A stretch of 64,000 bases of DNA from Triatoma infestans (taxonomy: Eukaryota; Arthropoda; Insecta; Hemiptera; Reduviidae), in the NCBI GenBank assembly GCA_011037195.1, contig JAAEAF010003333.1:1-64000 (forward strand). The letters run 5' to 3'. Below the pieces are notes generated by a model. The model did no database searches, had not been told where the DNA came from, and worked only from the letters and a program-made list of their open reading frames with translations. Both the position numbers and the translations under genes were made by a program. Positions 10,631-22,439 of the stretch are shown here, piece after piece (the stretch's first letter is position 1; each line of letters starts with the position of its first letter).

Positions 10631-12466
10631 GGAAAAAAAAAAAAAATCTTACTTAACCTTTATAATACTATCTTAGCTACCGAAATATTACCGAAACAAT
10701 GGTCTAGATCCAAACTAAATTTAATATATAAGAAAGGGGATAAAAAAGATTTCGATAATTATAGGGGAATTTCTATTTTAAATAACATAACTAAACTTTT
10801 TACTAGTATTCTTGCTCGCAGGTTGTTAAATTGGGCTGAATATATGGGTGTTTTACCCGAAGAGCAGGCTGGCTTTAGAGAAGGGAGAAGTTGTGTTGAC
10901 CAAATATTTACTTTGGCGTCACTTATTTCAATTAATTTAAAAAGGAAGGGAGCTTACATTTATGCGACATTTGTAGATTTCAAAAAAGCCTTCGATTGTG
11001 TGTAACATGACTTACTGTGGGATAAACTTTTTAAAGTTAGTGGAAAAATGTTCAGGATTATTAGAATTCTTTATGATAATGCCGTCATGCAAATTAAGTT
11101 ACATCAAGAACTTTCGGAGGAAATAGAGATTTCTTGTGGTTTGCTACAAGGGGAAAGTCTTAGTCCGGCCCTTTTTATTTTATTCATAGCTGATATTGTA
11201 TCATTTTTCAAAAAGAATGAGGCACCAGGAATTAAACTCACTGTATCAAATGATATCAATATGCTTTTGTTTGCAGACGACCTGGTGTTGTTTGGATACT
11301 CTTGGCATGACGCGCAAAAGTATTTAAACATCTTGGCCCAGTATTGTAAAGATAATTTTTTGGACGTAAATATCCAAAAAACTAAAGTTTTAGTGTTTCA
11401 TAAGTCTCCCAGAACAAGGAAATTAAAAGATTTGTATTTTGAGAGAGTGAAGTTAAGCTACACTAAAAGCTATATCTATTTAGGAGTTCCATTTTCTTCC
11501 AGTGGTAAGTTTAAAGATGCCTTACATCACTTCTCACAAAAATCAATAATTGCAAGTGTAAAAGTTAAAGATATTTTAATAAAAAGTAAAAGTGATAGTT
11601 GGGAAACAAAAATGACTCTATTTGATTCCATGGTGTCTTCGGCAACCTTATACTGCTCTGAGGTGTGGTCTCTGAGATATTTGGAACCATTGGAAGCTGT
11701 TCAAAGTAAGTTCTTGAAGATAATTTTTTTTTGGCCACAGCATACCCCTCATTATATGGTAAGACTTGAAACAGGTAGAGATCCTCTCAGTTTACAGGTA
11801 TTTAAAAAAGTTATAAAATATTGGATAAAGCTACTTTCCCTTCCAAATGATAGGTTTGTGAAACAATGTCTTGATGATTTATGTTCTTCTGATAATAATG
11901 ACAAACATAATATTGATTACAATTGGGTGACAATGATTAGATTATGGACAGAAGCTGTAGGCGACCCATATTTCTTTCATTTAATGGACCGTGAATTTGT
12001 TTTGAATAACAAAAACTCTATTATCCTTAAAATGCAAAATCACCTTCTCAGTAAGGACATTAATAGAGTACTTAACTCAAAGTTTGCCTCTTCTTACAGA
12101 CTCATAACTGATTTTAATTATTTCGAGCCACAGCCATATTTGAAATATAATATTAATATTAATAAATTAAGAGCAGTAAGTCAGTTAAGATTATCTGGTG
12201 ACAATTTCGTAAAGCTGTTTATTAAAGGTTCTACAATTTCCATAGTTTCGGAAGAAAATTGTCCGATTTGTTTTAAAATTGTTTCAAAACCGTTGCACCA
12301 TCTGTTAATACAATGTCAGGCTAATTTTACAAACCGCAATAAGTTTATAAATAAATTTTTAACAAACACAAATATACAGACACAACTTAATAATTTGTTA
12401 ACAATAGATAGCTATGAAAAACTGAATTCATTGTATTTATATTTAATAAGTTTTATTGATATTTAA
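10631..12466 (+). pseudogene. LINE ORF2: reverse transcriptase plus C-terminal domain, one nonsense codon
   Basis: An open frame runs from at least 10631 to 12466 with a single in-frame TAA at 11003-11005. Reverse transcriptase motifs appear in order: WSRSKLNLIYKKGD, NYRGISI, EEQAGFREGRS, FVDFKKAFD (catalytic Asp), then the stop, CGLLQGESLSPALF, FADDLVL (catalytic pair), YLGVPFSS. The roughly 300 residues after the polymerase end in a Cys/His cluster (CPICF...HHLLIQC), as in many LINEs. No endonuclease domain remains, so the copy is 5'-truncated near 10.6 kb. Apart from the nonsense codon it is remarkably well preserved. Clade is not certain; it resembles the fragment at 55069-55621. LINE reverse transcriptases prime on nicked target DNA. 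Confidence 0.9.
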
Positions 12467-12775
12467 TTTCTATTCTCATAACAAGTAACTATTTAATTTT
12501 ACATTATTTTGGTTTATATTTTATCTTGTATTTAGTTATAAAAACTTGAATTCAATGAGTTTAAATTTTATTTATATTTAATTAGTAGTATTGATAAGTA
12601 AATATTCAATTTTATATTATTCTGGTTTAAATTTAATTTTGTTTCTGGTTATAAAAAATTGAATTCATTGAGCTTAAATTTAATAAGTTTTATATATATT
12701 CAATTTGTACTATTTGATAAGGAATTATTTAATTTTATATATTTTTGGTTTAAATTTAATTTTATGTCTTGTCCA
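12424..12775 (+). repeat. Three diverged tandem units at the LINE 3' end
   Basis: Units of about 124, 113 and 115 bp each start GAATTCA(A/T)TG (12424, 12548, 12661) and run through TTTAATTTTA...TTTTGGTTTA. The first unit includes the last 14 codons and stop of the LINE ORF, so the 3' untranslated region looks like it grew by tandem duplication of the ORF end. Confidence 0.75.
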
Positions 12776-13049
12776 TGTTTTGTTATTATTTGTAATTATT
12801 ATCTAATGTATTAATCCACACTCAGATTGTACAAGAATTTTCTTAAACAATAAAATAATATCTAATCTACATATAAAAATCAAGTTCTAATGTCTTGAAA
12901 GAATCCTTCGAATTGTTAGTTCAAATCTTCCCCTGTGAGAAGGGTGTAACAATTTCTAACCGAGTCCTATGTACTCTAAGACAATGTGTCCTACACGGAA
13001 TAGTCCCTTGTGCCAGCGAATGTTCATTTTTCCTCATATTTTGAAATTT

Positions 13050-13330
13050 CAAATAAAAGATATTTTTTAAATATTCTTGCATCCTCACGATTAGCTTTTG
13101 CCGGATCCCCCAGAAATCCCGTATTTTTCTTTTTTTTTTGAAAAATATTCAATAGGTTTTTTTTAAAGAAAAATCGTTGGAACCAATTTCAAGGAAATCG
13201 CCGAAAGCTACCGAGAATTTTCCAAGAACATGTTTCAAATGGAAATGATAGGCGATTGATGTGTCGATTTTTATGCGAAGTTTAAAGAAACCTCGTTGAG
13301 CCCAGTTTCCTAGAAGATAGTGGAAAACTA
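13050..13330 (+). repeat. R repeat fragment
   Basis: AATCGTTGGAACCAATTTCA, CATGTTTCAAATGGAAATGA and AAGTTTAAAGAAACCTCG are degraded R internal blocks. Confidence 0.5.
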
Positions 13331-13550
13331 ATTTAAGAAGGGAATCTACTGGACCTGCTGGTATAAGAAGGGTTTTGACCCAATGATTGTATTATTTTTT
13401 GGATGAACTATACCTCCTCGGTAAGTATTAAATGGAATATCAAATTTGAACTTCTGGTGATTTTTCCATTTGTGAAATATTTTGTTAAAAGATGTACGAA
13501 CTGTGAAAAAAGTGAAAAATATATTTAGGACTGATGAAAAAAAAAAAAAC

Positions 13551-14270
13551 ATGGTTAAACAAAACTATAACTTTATTTTATAAAAGTATATACTCAAATA
13601 AATTAATCAATTTAAATTAACAATTAGGAAAATTGAATTAGCACTTTATTGAATTAGCACAAAAAGGTTAAGTTTATAAGAAAATATTATTTAATATTCA
13701 GTTATGCGGAAGTATAATCATTATTAAGTAATTACCAAAAACATCTAATTAATTAATTCACTAATTTAATATTTACAATTATTTGAAAATTTAAGCTAAC
13801 GAACACTCTGTAATGCTCATAATAAATATATGTGCTGACATATACACTAAAGGTGGGGGAGAAGTCATTGAAGAATTGATCACTCTCCACTAGTTGGCTA
13901 CATAGCTTTTTTCCTTCCAGTCAATATCACTGGGAAAGTTACGAGGACGAGGAGAGACAAAAAATGGAATTGCCTGGGAGGATTCGGGACGACTATTTGC
14001 TGTCTAATGGTTTGGACTGAGAGAAAAGGAGGAATGGAATTTTTTGTAATGGGATTTATTGATGGATATAAGGGACCTGAGGGATAGTCTTCCCTGATTT
14101 ATTTGAAATATAGAAAGGAATATCGGCTATGTAGTGGAGGGATTGTAACCGGTAGTGTAGAAATTGAATTACTTAGTCAATCCCACAATTCAAATCCGTA
14201 AATCCATATCGGTTTAAATCACGAATTTTAATATAGTATTTTGAATATGTGGACGGGTCCGCAATGCTGG
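13551..14270. other. AT-rich then mixed-composition, no gene
   Basis: 13850-14160 is less AT-rich (GGACGAGGAGAGACAAAAAA..) but has no frame or homology I can name. Confidence 0.45.
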
Positions 14271-14274
14271 AAAC

Positions 14275-14701
14275 ATCTGGTATTTTATCCGTCGTAGCAT
14301 GCATATTTCTTGTATTCCTGGCCGGTTTCGGATTTTCATCAATTTCGTGTAGAGGGTTCACAGTAACGCAATGTTTCTGTTAAACTCGACACATGGTTTG
14401 TTGATTGTCAAAATTTTTCGTTCGGGAACCATAAAATTTACCAAGGACGGGTTAATTTATAAAATATCAAATATTTAACGGAGCAATTTCAGGTGTTTAT
14501 TTAACAGGTGGTATTTAGGGTATATTTAATAGGTGGTTTCAATATAAAATCAACAAACACAGTGTCGAGAGTAACAGAAACATTGCGTTAAAGTGAACTC
14601 TCTTTACGAAATTGATAAATTAGCTCTGACCATGGATGAAAATCCGAAAACGGTCAGGAATACAAAAAAATATGCATCCTTCGACAGCTAAAACACCAGA
14701 T
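14275..14701. repeat. Large palindrome with GAAAC(C/A)GG hammerhead-like cores
   Basis: Left arm 14275-14407 and right arm 14548-14701 are reverse complements with moderate divergence; the right arm has about 22 extra bases in its middle. The right arm, plus strand, reads CTGACCA (14626), a GGAT-GAAA-ATCC hairpin, GAAA, ACGGTC. The left arm, minus strand, reads TTGATGAAAATCCGAAACC then GGCC. The order equals a type I hammerhead core with one conserved base lost. The spacer shares about 100 bp with 16185-16290. Confidence 0.7.
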
Positions 14702-15196
14702 AGTATTTTGAAGTTTAATGTTAACTTAGGTTTAGTAATAAATAGATTTTTGGATTCTACGAAAGTCACTTATCTATAAATAGTGTAAGGTATTTTATAG
14801 TTTTGATATAATGATATTGTTGGAAGGACCATATAAAAGAGAGGACAGACCCCTTTTTCGTACCGTAAGGAGGCTAGTTTTTTTTAGGGGAGCACTGAAT
14901 TTTACCCGCCTCTTTTCTGGTCATTCTTCAATATAACAGGCGTGGAGTGAACGAATACAGGCAGGATGAAGAGGAGGGCAGTGCATAAGTATAAATAAAG
15001 AGGAATATTTGCGGTAAAGGTATATGGAATGTTAGGACTGGATGGAGTACTTTCCTGTAGAACAACAATTTCTATGGTTAGTCTATGTTCAATCACTTCC
15101 TAAATGAATTCTCGATTGTTGAACTTTGCCTCATAAACATATGAACATGTGAATGTATATGCTTTATATGCCTTTATGCAGTATATGCCTTTTTAC

Positions 15197-15722
15197 AAAA
15201 CGCAGACCCATAATCAACAACTCACTAAATATAACAACACTATTATACCATGGACAAACAGAGTTAAATATCTTGGAATAACTCTAGACAGCAGACTGAA
15301 CTTTACCACTCACCTACAGGACAAAGTCAACTCAGGTAAGATGGCCATCAGACTACTCTTTCCCCTACTCTCCCGTGACTCTAAAATGACTGCACGTAAC
15401 AAACTTCTACTCTACAAAACTGCAATCAGGCCGATGTTGCCATACGCTTCCTCTGCCTGGAGTCTACCCTGTGCCACTAATATCAAAAAATTACAGACTA
15501 TACAGAACAAATTTCTTAGACTCGCGACTGACTCATCACGCTACACCAAAGTCACCCACTTACACGAGACAACTTTAATAGAAACACAACTACATCAAAA
15601 ATAAAGTACTAAAACTATTGACATCCTTAGACTGCCACACAAATCCTCTTTGCCACGAAATTGGAAACTATGACAGAACAATTACATACAGACACAAAAG
15701 AATTAGAAGTATCCTTAATTAA
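15197..15722 (+). pseudogene. Jockey-like LINE ORF2 C-terminal fragment
   Basis: Reading begins in-frame with YKTQTHNQQL, then NRVKYLGITLDSRLNFTTHL, KTAIRPMLPYASSAWS and LQTIQNKFLRLATD. This is the thumb/connection region after the polymerase palm in Jockey-clade LINEs. A frame change near 15590 is followed by continued homology (NYIKNKVLKLL..., ending HKRIRSILN) to a stop at 15720-15722. The copy lacks the catalytic palm, so it is a 5'-truncated dead insertion. Confidence 0.85.
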
Positions 15723-15974
15723 GCCTTCCCCCATACAGGTATTTCCTTCCTTTTCCCTGCAATATAAATCCCCCAATAATAATAATATGTCACTTTTATT
15801 TTGTATTGAAGGGTGTAATGTTTACACATTGGAACTGCAATGTCATTTGTAAATATGTATGTAAAAATTTGTAAATGGTTAGTCTATGGGTAGGAGATGT
15901 TCCCCTGAAAGTCTGGAAGAATCTATCAGAAAAGTAGTTACCTACTGGGTATTATTAAAATAAATGAATGAATG
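15723..15974 (+). repeat. 3' untranslated region and tail of the Jockey-like LINE
   Basis: Noncoding sequence after the LINE stop, ending in the short repeat tail AAATAAATGAATGAATG (15957-15974), the kind of 3' terminus used in target-primed reverse transcription. Confidence 0.6.
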
Positions 15975-16015
15975 TTTGGGTTTCTAAGCGGTCCAGGTTG
16001 CAACACCTGATCGAA

Positions 16016-16915
16016 GATACATTTCATTACATTTTAAATTAATAATCTCGGTTGCCTGAATACATTTCTGTTCAAGAGAAACTTTTCTGCCAAAGTGAAA
16101 AGGTGCAGGAAGTGCGTTATTTGAGTCGAAAATGGAAAATAGATGTTGGCAAGATTGAAAAGTTTATTTGATTTAGAGAAAGAAACCAGAAAAATTTACT
16201 TAGAACGGGTTAATTTATATAATATCAAATATTTGGTAAATAACAAGGTGGGTTTCAATATAAAACGTCCTATATTAAAAAAATTAATAATTAATTCATT
16301 AATAAATTATCTCAAATTTTCCATTAATGATATGATGTGGAAAACATACAACTCCATAGGTAAGTGTTTATGCAATTTGATAAATCCAATACACTGAACG
16401 AACTGTTCATAAAATATTCACTATACGAATAATAATACCAAGTTGAATATGTTAACAAGTCGCAAATATAATTTAAAAGTTTTTTTTTTTATTCTTTATC
16501 AGAAAGAAAAATATATTGTAAAAAAATTAAAAAAATTCGATGAAAACATTCTCTGGGGATGTTTTGATTGTGAATTCAATGAAAACAAAAAAAAAACAAG
16601 AAGAATAATGATAAAAACAATGTCATTTGTGCGAATCAATATTGTAAAAAAAGGAAGAGCAGATATCGCCCACTAGATAAGCATTGGCGTTCACAAAAAA
16701 TTACAAACAGAAAATATGAAGAGATGGAAATTATTTTATTGAATTTTGATTTATTTTTTATTTTTGCAACAAAAAAAGAAGAACCAATCTGATTATTTAA
16801 ATATTTCAGTTTTTGTGTAAAATATGTAAATATATTCTCTTTTATATTGATTAAATTAATCACACTCATTTCAAATGATACATTTCATTACATTTTAAAT
16901 TAATAATCTCGGTTG
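16016..16915 (+). repeat. 822-bp segment flanked by 39-bp exact direct repeats
   Basis: GATACATTTCATTACATTTT..TAATAATCTCGGTTG occurs at 16016-16054 and 16877-16915. The enclosed segment holds an 84-codon frame (16143-16397; LARLKSLFDLEKETRKIYLE, then AT-rich) and A-rich sequence. About 100 bp (16185-16290) also occurs in the spacer of the palindrome at 14408-14547. It could be a mobile element with an unusually long target duplication, or a local duplication. The short frame faintly recalls the Lys/Glu-rich N-terminus of Penelope-like ORFs; I do not claim it. Confidence 0.55.
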
Positions 16916-17039
16916 TTTTAAAACATCATGTGTTTATTGTCTTCTAGCAAGGATCACCGAATTTTCAATAATTCCATTGTGATTTTCTGTAAATGATTAG
17001 ATAAGATTTGATTAGAATCCTCGGAAGGGATGTACCTTG

Positions 17040-17555
17040 GCACCGCAGCCAGAATAGGCTTATTGTGTCATCACCGATGGTCTATTATGGAAACCCTCCT
17101 CTCATAAGGGGTTTAAGAGCTTTTCTGCATTTTTTTGCATTTCTATCTCCATATAGTACCAAAGGTCGTACCGCAATTTAGTTATTGCTCGCAATCAAAT
17201 AACAGGTGGTGGGCTGTCTCCTCCTCCTCCTGTCACTGCACAAAGGTTCCGAACTTATTAATCCCACTTTTTACAGATCCCACCCTTACACAGTTTTGGG
17301 ATCCATCATTCTTTTACTGTGCTTTGCTCCTGGGCTAGCACCCTGGAGCGCCTCATGCTTTCTTCGGAACCAATCCCCAATAACCCACTGCTCAAATTGG
17401 TTATTACAGGACAGGCTCTGGACCACAGTATGGAGTTTTTACCCCTTTCCTGGCCAGTTGATCAGCTGCCTCATTAACCTCAATCCCGGCAAGCCCAGGC
17501 ACCTATCTCAGCTGGACTTTATTGTGCCTGGAGAGTCGCGTCAATTCCTTTAAAT
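17040..17555 (-). pseudogene. LINE RNase H and C-terminal remnant
   Basis: Minus-strand pieces read VPGLAGIEVNEAADQLARKG, then TPYCGPEPVL, and later EEEETAHHLLFDCEQ. The first is the conserved end of a LINE-type RNase H domain (VPGH.G..GNE.AD.LA..G.). The last is the Cys-rich tail seen at the end of such ORFs. Many stops and frame changes are present. Confidence 0.8.
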
Positions 17556-17754
17556 GATATATAATTACTTACATTTGGGTCCCCAGCAAACTATAAGGAA
17601 CATTTGAAACTAGATGTAGCTCTTGTCATGCTAGGGTGAGTGTTTCAACAAAACAATATCTAGGGCTTTCTTTTACTTCAATTATTACAATCTAACTAAC
17701 AAATTTCTTGATGCGTTTTGACAGCACGTTCTAACTAACAAATGTGTTTTGAAG

Positions 17755-17935
17755 GACGGGATTAGCTCAGTGTTTCCGCGCTGGATTTTATACGAGAAGA
17801 TCTTAAGAGCGAGTCTCCCTCCAGCTTAGTAGAAGAGTGTAATCAGATAATTTTGCCCAGAGGCCAATTGTGCACTGACAAGGTACGCCACTATCACCGG
17901 ATGTTGACGCGTTTTAAATTAATAAATAAATAAGT
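17755..17935 (+). mobile_element. SINE S1, degraded copy
   Basis: ACGGGATTAGCTCAGTG (A box) and GAGCGAGTCTCC (decayed B box), then body remnants GTGCACTGA and GGATGTTGACGCG, and a TAAATTAATAAATAAATAAG tail. Confidence 0.65.
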
Positions 17936-18360
17936 ATGTAGGGCATCTACCCCACAACTATCTTAACAATATCTGACCGACACTAGCGCAGCCTAGCAGC
18001 TCGTTCAGCACCACCAGCAGCATTCCCTAATTAAGTGGTCTTGGAAGAATGTGTAGTGCAGTGAAGTGCAATTTATTATAATATAAACATCAATAATGTA
18101 AGCACCCTTCATTATGTAAATCATTTCACGAAGTACAAATTTAGCTATGAGCAAATAGTTAGGGAAGGGTGCCGTGCCTCTCGTCAGGCCGAATTGTATG
18201 CACCAGTATAATAAATGGGTGGCTGGATGAGTTAAAACCAGTATTCACCGAACTGTAATCCAAGTTGTGTATAGTTAATAACCCAACCAGTAGTGTAAAG
18301 TAGTGACAACGGCTAAAGTGGTGACCCCAGACGAGTGTACACAATTCGGGTGGCAACACC
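17936..18360. other. GC-richer unassigned segment
   Basis: Clearly less AT-rich than its surroundings, from ATGTAGGGCATCTACCCCAC to GGTGGCAACACCTAAG. TAAG occurs on both sides. No termini, ORF or homology I recognise. Confidence 0.25.
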
Positions 18361-19400
18361 TAAGCATTTAGCATTTTGTGTATTTTAAGGAATCATAGTT
18401 TGAAAATTACGGACGGACCTATAATTTAAACATGCAATTCAATTTATTATTTATGATAATGACTCATATTACAAAGTAGCTTAACATATATTTATGATTA
18501 AATTTTCTAAGCATAAAGTTAATGAAGACATTGTATTTTCGTGATAAGGTTACAATTTATGCAAGTAAAAAATCAAAAAAAAAGGGTCTTTTAATTACAG
18601 ATATGTATTATTGTCATTTCAAAAATTATTATAAATGATAGTTTATAGTGGAAAATATTATTTCTTAATTTTTTTTTTTTTTAACTATTTTTCTCTCAGA
18701 GTTAATACATCATCCTAAAAGTTTTATAATTTATCATATCGCTGTTATTTTGGCAAACTCAAAAGTATTCTTTATAATCCCCATTCTTCTGGTATGGAAA
18801 ACTATTTATTACTTCGAATATAGTAAATAGGCTAACTCTTCGACCTCACAAACTATACACACAACTGATCCGAACGAAGAAGATAGATGACCTGGTAGAT
18901 TTATTTATAACCTGCTTTCCAGCAAATTTTGATTGAATAAATAATATATTTTCGGTAATAAGGCAACGTTCAAGAAATAAGCTTCTAAAAATGAGCTATA
19001 ATTGTAAAATGTACTAAACTTAGAGTTACTAAGTTTTTTTGTTCCTCAGTTAGGTTTCAGCATTGTTGCTACTTAATTTAATGTTTTTTTTTTTTTTTGT
19101 AATAAACTGAAAAATAATTTAGGTTAATCAGATTGGAGCAACCCTAGGGACTTGAAGAGTTCCACTGGCTGGGTTATCATGAATGGGCATGAATAGATAG
19201 CATTTTGTTAAAACATCTAGGCACCCTATTCTCGTTCATATTTCCCAATCTTTTAAGCCATTGTAAACCATTTTAAGGGAAACTCTAGCCATATAAAAGG
19301 ATCTGTTTCGATACTAAGCACGTTGGAGAGAGTTGAGCGAACAATATAAAACATTTTCCAAACAAATACAATTTGAATTTTTTTTTTTTATTATTTAAAT
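18361..19400. other. AT-rich, no gene
   Basis: 19270-19320 has CATATAAAAGG resembling a TATA element, without other support. Confidence 0.45.
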
Positions 19401-19436
19401 AAGAAATTTGTTTAGCGTACAAGTCTGTCTATCTCT

Positions 19437-19473
19437 TTCTCTTACTCTCTCTCTCTCTCACACACACACACAA
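19437..19473 (+). repeat. (CT)n(CA)n microsatellite
   Basis: TTACTCTCTCTCTCTCTC then ACACACACACACA. Confidence 0.9.
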
Positions 19474-19637
19474 TATGTATGCGTTTCAAAACGCAGATAT
19501 TCCGTTAACAAACAATTACCAACGGACCCGGATCTTAAAGTTTCAATAAAATTCGTGTTTCTTTTTATTTTTCGCTATTTTTTTTGCAAAAACAGCTCCA
19601 AAGATTTTATTTTTAGACTTGATAATAACGATTTATG

Positions 19638-19639
<2 letters not shown>

Positions 19640-19669
<30 letters not shown>
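19640..19669 (+). repeat. (TG)n microsatellite
   Basis: About 15 uninterrupted TG units. Confidence 0.95.
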
Positions 19670-19672
<3 letters not shown>

Positions 19673-19796
19673 AGTGTATTTTATATCACATTTACTTGGT
19701 TGGAAGTAAGTGCAAAATGGAAAGTGGTAATGTTCTCGGTAAGAAAACATATATAAAATACATTTCAATTACTTGTTTAATGTATCAAATAGAAAA

Positions 19797-19970
19797 CTGT
19801 GCTACCCATAGATTTTTTTCTTTCTAAGAGCCTCTACAGCTCACTGTCCGGTGATGGACAGTGTTGTCTATAACGAGAGAACACTGTCCGGAGGACGGCA
19901 GTGCACTGAGAAGACTCCAGGCGCCACGGACCATAAATGTTGACGCTCCTTAAATTAAAAAAATAAAAAA
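19797..19970 (+). mobile_element. SINE S1, copy lacking the tRNA head
   Basis: Starts CTGTGCTACCC and continues with CTAAGAGCCTCTACAGCTCA, GGAGGACGGCAGTGCACTGA and GTTGACGCTCC, ending in TTAAATTAAAAAAATAAAAA. The promoter boxes are missing. Confidence 0.8.
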
Positions 19971-20099
19971 TGGAAAAGAACCAGCTGAGAATCTGTAACT
20001 TGCCGAACTATTAGAAATTTGATCGCAAAAGAAAGATATATAAACTTTGCCCCAATTGCTTTTTTATCTTAATTTTGCCGTGTAAATCTATTATAGTCC

Positions 20100-20145
20100 T
20101 CTGTTTGTTGATCGATGGCCACAAAAATGAAACAGGCGGCTGTCT

Positions 20146-20184
<39 letters not shown>

Positions 20185-20560
20185 CTGTTTTAGAGAAGAG
20201 AGAAGTGTTAAGAAATAAGTAAGCAGTCATCACTGGTTTAAAATAAATATATTATATGTAAATGAATTTAAATACTTCACAATAATAAGCTTATAAAAAA
20301 TATATAGAAACTCCTACAAGTAAATATTCTTAAACACAAATGTTCAACTAACACTTATTGGCACACTGATATTAAAAATGAGAGCGTGACGTTCTGAATG
20401 CAACGAATGTTACTGGTTGAATGCAGAAATTAGACTGACAAACAATAATGCCCCTCATGGAAGTGAAAACCTGCCCTTTATATTTGCTTTCTAGAAGGGA
20501 GTTAAAAGACAATTGTGGCCGAGTTCCCCGACCTCTCTTGTACCTGTTTTTTTACCCTTT
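20100..20560 (-). other. Possible LTR or retroelement end, unassigned
   Basis: Minus strand shows a TATA-like GCAAATATAAAGGG near 20485, then GC-richer sequence and an AATAAA-type region near 20245. No second copy, clear termini or target duplication found. A (TG)n run at 20151-20178 lies inside. Confidence 0.25.
20151..20178 (+). repeat. (TG)n microsatellite
   Basis: About 13-14 TG units. Confidence 0.95.
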
Positions 20561-22185
20561 TCCAGACAAATTTCCTTTAAAAATGTAATTATTTTAAAAT
20601 TATAAATCTATTTCAATTTATTTCTATTTTTTAATTTGCTTCTTCTACTACAGCAGCAATTAGCTCCGGACAGTAAGTATAATGGATATGTTAGGTGGAG
20701 AGAATTTAGGTCTGGTTGATGATATAAGAAGAAGACTTGGTTAACACACTGGTTAACTAATATATTAATAAATAGCCTGGACTTTACAATAGAGGAATGT
20801 TTAAGGAAGAGTGGTATGAGAATGATATGTAGCGATTGGATGTACTGAACTGATTTCAACTGTGTTTTTATGGAATGCTCGGCGCTATATTTATACAGCT
20901 TCTCCCACTCCAGTCCGAGAGAGTGGTTGAGCTTCTCTTGCTCTCTTTGGTTGCTGAGCTTCTCTTTGGTTGCTGTTACATAAGTTTTACCATTCAATAA
21001 CTTATTTAAAAACAGCAATTCAACTATCAATCTTCTCATCTCCAATATATTAAAGTATCAGTAACCGGAAAACTTCTTATTAAATACTCTAATGAAGTTT
21101 GATTGAACATCATCAAGACTAAAAAAAAAAAATCCTTTTTGCATTATTGCCAGCAAAATACAGAAGCATTATTCAATAATGCTTCAGAAATAAACACAAG
21201 TGTTAATTTATTAATACTACAGAAAAAAAAGGTTAGAATTAATGGGGAATTTCGTAGCGGTATATAATTACAAGGATTCACAAGGGAATTTCATTATGTT
21301 TTGTGAGTTGGCCGTATACATAAATGAATGAGCTGGTAATGCAGCCTACCAGAAATAATTTTCTAATCTTATTTAGGTGATATGAAATTCTCTCGACCTA
21401 TGGTATTATATGTGTACCTTCGGGGTAATGGAATGATACACTCTTTAAAGAAGATTTTCTATTTATAAGTTTATAATATAATTGGAATTTTGTCAGCATA
21501 ATTTAATCATACCGCAAAATTCCATCAACTATGTGATTTTGAGTAGATCAACTATTTTGATTACTGCTTTTTCCAAGCTGTTCAGCGGAAAATTATTTCA
21601 AAGTGAGGCTGAATATAATCTCGACCATTTGATTAATAAAAACAAATCTCAAAATCAAAGTAAGCAAACAATAAAATATAAATAACAAGTAGCTATAAAA
21701 ATACAAAATAAATTAACCAATAAACAGGAATCAATCAAATGTATTCAATGCACAGTTAAATATATTTAGCAGATAAAAAAATAAATCATAGCCTATAAAC
21801 TTTTTTGGATTCTTTATAATGGGGAAGCTGTAAAGCAACATGTCAACAGTGAAAAACTTAATTTCCGCTTGTCATTGGTTGGTGCTTTCAAAAACATCAA
21901 TATATATGTGTGTAATAATTTACGGCAAAAAAATGGCTACAGCTTAAACCAATTATTTTCGTATGTGAAAAAAAGCCAGTTAGTCAGTGGGTTGTGAAAA
22001 AAACATTTAATTGTTAAAACAAGTTCATTGTTAAAACAAACTTTGATTTAATTCCTATTGTGTTTCATGAAAAAAAAAAAATGCCAAAAACTATGGTTTC
22101 TATTTATAGGGTTTATGCCAATTAGGCAATTTTAATAGATTTCCTAATAAAATATTTTTCATTGGTTATTCGGTTCCCTGGGGAA
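20561..22185. other. AT-rich, no gene
   Basis: A 145-codon frame at 20608-21045 (minus) and a 67-codon frame at 21482 show no known domain and AT-driven composition. Confidence 0.45.
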
Positions 22186-22439
22186 GACTTATTAAAAGAG
22201 AGAAGGACTAAATCTTGCGTTATCCAAAGCCTCTGTGGGCCCATATAGCTACCCCAAAGAAGAACAACAATTACCGAGTCTGGAACAAGAACCTAGACCC
22301 GGATTTTACCCATCTAAGATTCACCACAGTCCGAACAAATCGGGCCAAAACCTTAAAGGGAAATCAAAATAATTAACCTTCCACACTTATACTGTTCCGT
22401 CCAAAGATCCTGAACCTAATTTCCTCACAACCCAAACAA

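Noticed and set aside
20608..21045. 145-codon minus-strand frame as a gene
   Set aside because: No domain, no splice or homology support; composition explains the length.
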